DNA from: an uncultured Bacilli bacterium
GTDB lineage: Bacteria > Bacillota_I > Bacilli_A > RF39 > UBA660
DNA length: 43,889 bases
NCBI GenBank assembly: GCA_947628525.1
Contig: CANRAE010000003.1
Coordinates: 1 to 43,889, forward strand
Direction: 5' to 3'
Below are positions 40,873-43,889 of the stretch, one piece after another. The notes beneath the pieces are model-generated. The model made no database searches, was not told the DNA's origin, and was given only the letters and a program-made list of their open reading frames with translations. Position numbers and translations under genes: made by a program. Numbering within the stretch: position 1 is the stretch's first letter; every line of letters begins with the position of its first letter.

Positions 40873-41985
40873 ATGCGTAAAATTAATATTGTTATTTTTT
40901 CATCAGGGGTTAGTGAAAAAAAGGGGACATTAAATAATTTAATTAATGCTTTAGATACTCGTGGGTATAATTGTTTTTGTTGGCGTGATTTATTTATAAA
41001 TGCTAATACGCAAAATAATATTGCCCTTCTTCCCATGTTAATAAAAAAAATTCCTACCTTTGATTTTGCTATATTAATATGCGAAGGACATGATAATACA
41101 ACTATGTTTAGAAATAATGAATATATAACAGTACCATCAATGCGCGATAATGTTTTATTTGAAATAGGATTATGTTCTATGGCCTTAGGTTTATCACGTG
41201 TAATATTACTTACGGATAATAAAGTCCATATGCCCGAAGATTTAGTGGGAATAAACGGATCCTTAGCTTTAAAACATATTATCTTTAATTACAAAGAAAT
41301 AGATAAAGCCGTTGATGACATTGATAAACATATTTTAAACAATAGAGATAATTACAATTATGAAACCATTATAGAAGATATAGATAAGTATATCAAAGAT
41401 AATAAAAAATATATTTCTCCCGTAGTTATAGGTGCAGCCACGTCAATTGCCATAGGATATGCCAATAATTTTATTATTCGCCTTTTAGAACATATATTAG
41501 ATGGTTTTGAAACTGAAAATCAAAAATTAATCTTCAAAAAAGAAAATATATTCTTACATATTATTATCCCAGAACATTATGATGATAATACCGTTAATAA
41601 AGCTTTACTTATCCAAAGTAAATTTAAAAAAGGAAAATTGATGACAGCAAGACATAGGGAATTAGATTTTAATTATGAAATAAAAGATAATAATCTCTAT
41701 ATATATGACTATCCTACATCATTAGTTACATCTTATAGTACGGCTAAAATGATTTTAGATATCGATGCTGATGATGGTCAAGATTATTTGGCGAAAGAAA
41801 GATTTAATGATAAAGAATTAGATCTATTTATTGTAACTTTACAAAATATTTTACAAGAAAAATATATAATTACTACTATTGACTTATATTATCCTAATAT
41901 TTCTAATAAGCGAAAACAAAAAATAGTTAAAAATATATGTTATATATTAGAAAATAACTTTATAATTGAACAAAAAGATTATTAA
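40873..41985 (+). CDS. Candidate TIR-STING CBASS-type effector
   Basis: N-terminal TIR-like (CAP12/PCTIR type): FDFAILICEGHD..MRDNVLFEIGLCSMALGLSRVILLTD..MPEDLVGI; C-terminal STING-like: AIGYANNFIIRLLEHI, IFLHIIIPEHY, RHR, YDYPTSLVTSY. Confidence 0.7.
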   Translation: MRKINIVIFSSGVSEKKGTLNNLINALDTRGYNCFCWRDLFINANTQNNIALLPMLIKKIPTFDFAILICEGHDNTTMFRNNEYITVPSMRDNVLFEIGLCSMALGLSRVILLTDNKVHMPEDLVGINGSLALKHIIFNYKEIDKAVDDIDKHILNNRDNYNYETIIEDIDKYIKDNKKYISPVVIGAATSIAIGYANNFIIRLLEHILDGFETENQKLIFKKENIFLHIIIPEHYDDNTVNKALLIQSKFKKGKLMTARHRELDFNYEIKDNNLYIYDYPTSLVTSYSTAKMILDIDADDGQDYLAKERFNDKELDLFIVTLQNILQEKYIITTIDLYYPNISNKRKQKIVKNICYILENNFIIEQKDY

Positions 41986-42002
41986 AACGAAAGGAATTAA
42001 TT

Positions 42003-43826
42003 ATGAATTACTTATATTTGCTTATTGCTTTAATTACGCTTTTATTGACATTTATATTTATTAAAACAAGTTCTAAGAATTTGAGTCATTTAATTTTTAT
42101 ATGTCTTTTAGGTTTACTAGTTACTTTATTTATTCTAATGTTTCCTTTGGTAAATAGTGTAGGATTATTATCAAAATTTGTAACTACACTTATATATACT
42201 ATTCAAACTATAACATTTAATCAAGATTTAGAATTGGTAAATAATATTACGGTTACATCTTTTTATGAAGGGGTATATATTGGCATTATTTATATCTTAT
42301 TTTTATTAATACCACTAATGACAACAACTTATTTACTTTCTTTAATTGATGGTGTAGTCTCTAAAATTCGCTTATTTTTGTCTAGACACACAAAAATATA
42401 TATCTTTTCCGAAATAAATGAAAAGACCTTAGCTATAGCCTCTAAAATGCATAGTAAAAATGTAACGACTATATTTATAAAAAGTAAAAATCAAGTTATT
42501 GCTGATGAACGAATAGATGAAGTAAAAGCTATTAAAGGAATAATGTTTAATGAATTTGCTAATATAAAACTTAAAAAATATATTAATAGAGAAGTCGCCT
42601 TTTATTTATTTTCATCTAATACTACTCAAAACTTAAACCAAGCAATAGAAATTACCAATAAATATAAAAATAATACTAATTCATTTAAAGTTTATGTTTT
42701 AACTAAAAATAATGTTGATAGTCTGATACTTGATTCTATTGATAAAGGTAATATTCAACTTGAAGTAGTAGATGAAAACGAAAGAATAGTATATCAATTA
42801 TTAAATAATAAACCTTTGTATTTAGAAGCAATAAATAATAAAATAGCAGTATTAATAATATCAGATGATACGATTGGGTTAGATTTTATTAAAGCTATTA
42901 CATGGTGTGGCCAATTAATTTCATATAAGTTATCTATTAATATCTTGGGTGAAAATGCAATGATATTAAAAGATTACATTCAAGTTAATTATCCTGAACT
43001 TTTAGATAATTATGATTATAATTTTATTCCTTATAATCTTAATAGTATTAATGCCCAAAAAGAATTAGATAAAATAAAAGATATTAATTATGTAATAATT
43101 GCTAATAAAGATGATAAGGTAAATATTGAAGATAGTTTGTTTTTAAGAAAATATTTTATAAATCAAGATAAATTAAATTATAGAAGAAGTCCTATCATAA
43201 ATGTAATGGTAAAAAATGCTCTAATTGCTACAAAGGTCAATGAATTAAAGAATGAAAAGAATAATTTATATAATTTAAATACTTTTGGAAATATAAGAAA
43301 TATTTATTATGAGAATAATATTATTGATTCAAAGTTAGAAGATTTAACTAAAAATGTTCATTTATCATATGATACTTCTAATGATCCATTAAGTGTCAAA
43401 TTAAAAAGATTTTACGAGAAAGCCTATTATATTAATTCATCAAGGGCTATGGCTCTTCATTTAAATTATAAATTATATACTATTTTAAAAGAAGAATATT
43501 CTAGCGATGAAAAGAAAAATATAGCTTTATTTAAAGAAAAAATAAAAGATAAAGAAATTTTTGATAAATTAGTTAGAAATGAACATGATCGATGGATGGC
43601 GTTTATGAGAGTTAATGGTTATAAAAGTATTGATGCTAAGAAAGTAGCAATTTATAGGGATTATACTAATAGTCATGTTCACTATTTAGCTAAATTGCAT
43701 CCTTGTATTGTTCCTTTTGATGATTTAGAAAGAGTAGGTAAAACGATAAAGAAAGAAGATGTAATTACTTCTGATGGGGATATTATCAAAAAAATGGTAG
43801 ATATTTTAAGCAATACTAGTAACTAA
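42003..43826 (+). CDS. Multi-TM protein with TrkA-N/RCK-like region and C-terminal RyR-like domain
   Basis: 3-4 N-terminal TM helices; KIYIFSEINEKTLAIASKMHSKNVTTIFI Rossmann-like; C-terminal NEHDRWMAFMRVNGY..HPCIVPFDDLERV. Confidence 0.6.
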   Translation: MNYLYLLIALITLLLTFIFIKTSSKNLSHLIFICLLGLLVTLFILMFPLVNSVGLLSKFVTTLIYTIQTITFNQDLELVNNITVTSFYEGVYIGIIYILFLLIPLMTTTYLLSLIDGVVSKIRLFLSRHTKIYIFSEINEKTLAIASKMHSKNVTTIFIKSKNQVIADERIDEVKAIKGIMFNEFANIKLKKYINREVAFYLFSSNTTQNLNQAIEITNKYKNNTNSFKVYVLTKNNVDSLILDSIDKGNIQLEVVDENERIVYQLLNNKPLYLEAINNKIAVLIISDDTIGLDFIKAITWCGQLISYKLSINILGENAMILKDYIQVNYPELLDNYDYNFIPYNLNSINAQKELDKIKDINYVIIANKDDKVNIEDSLFLRKYFINQDKLNYRRSPIINVMVKNALIATKVNELKNEKNNLYNLNTFGNIRNIYYENNIIDSKLEDLTKNVHLSYDTSNDPLSVKLKRFYEKAYYINSSRAMALHLNYKLYTILKEEYSSDEKKNIALFKEKIKDKEIFDKLVRNEHDRWMAFMRVNGYKSIDAKKVAIYRDYTNSHVHYLAKLHPCIVPFDDLERVGKTIKKEDVITSDGDIIKKMVDILSNTSN

Positions 43827-43829
43827 TTA

Positions 43830-43856
43830 AAATGCATGTAAAAGTGCATTTTTTTA
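43830..43856 (+). terminator. Intrinsic terminator of the TIR-STING operon
   Basis: AATGCA-tgtaaaag-TGCATT TTTTT. Confidence 0.75.
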
Positions 43857-43889
43857 TTGCCAAAACCGTAGGGGGGGGGGGAGAACAAA
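43857..43889 (+). promoter_or_regulatory. Second poly-G module (TTGCCA + 8 bp + 11 G), truncated by window end
   Basis: TTGCCAAAACCGTAG(11) vs TTGCAAAACACGTAG(11) at 7813; G run 43871-43881. Confidence 0.5.

Noticed and set aside
40842-41036. Minus ORF overlapping the TIR-STING start
   Set aside because: No SD and covers the promoter and the coding start on the opposite strand.

Overview
AT-rich low-GC Gram-positive (Bacilli/Mollicutes-related) chromosomal segment. The housekeeping backbone is topA, polA, mutM/fpg, a CBS-containing Mn-type pyrophosphatase, dnaI, infC-rpmI-rplT, rpsB-tsf, an ftsW/rodA-family gene and tgt. Competence and type IV pilus-like genes are scattered through it (pilC/gspF-like, prepilin peptidase, comEA, comEC, comEB-like dCMP deaminase, a prepilin). 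The most interesting content: (1) two paralogous copies, between topA and polA, of a module encoding a pilin-like two-TM surface protein plus a VirB6/TrbL-like polytopic protein; the second copy lies behind a promoter whose -35/-10 spacer contains an 11-G tract, a probable phase-variation switch. (2) At the right end, a candidate TIR-STING effector gene followed by a TM/TrkA-like/RyR-like gene, then a terminator and a second copy of the TTGC..CGTAG(11G) module at the last bases of the window. No CD-NTase is visible in the window. (3) A candidate type I toxin RNA flanked by direct repeats beside tRNA-Arg. (4) A matching SAP/Rho_N-like C-terminal extension on both L20 and S2. (5) infC that appears to start at ATA behind an attenuator-type leader. 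All family calls come from reading motifs; no searches were run.
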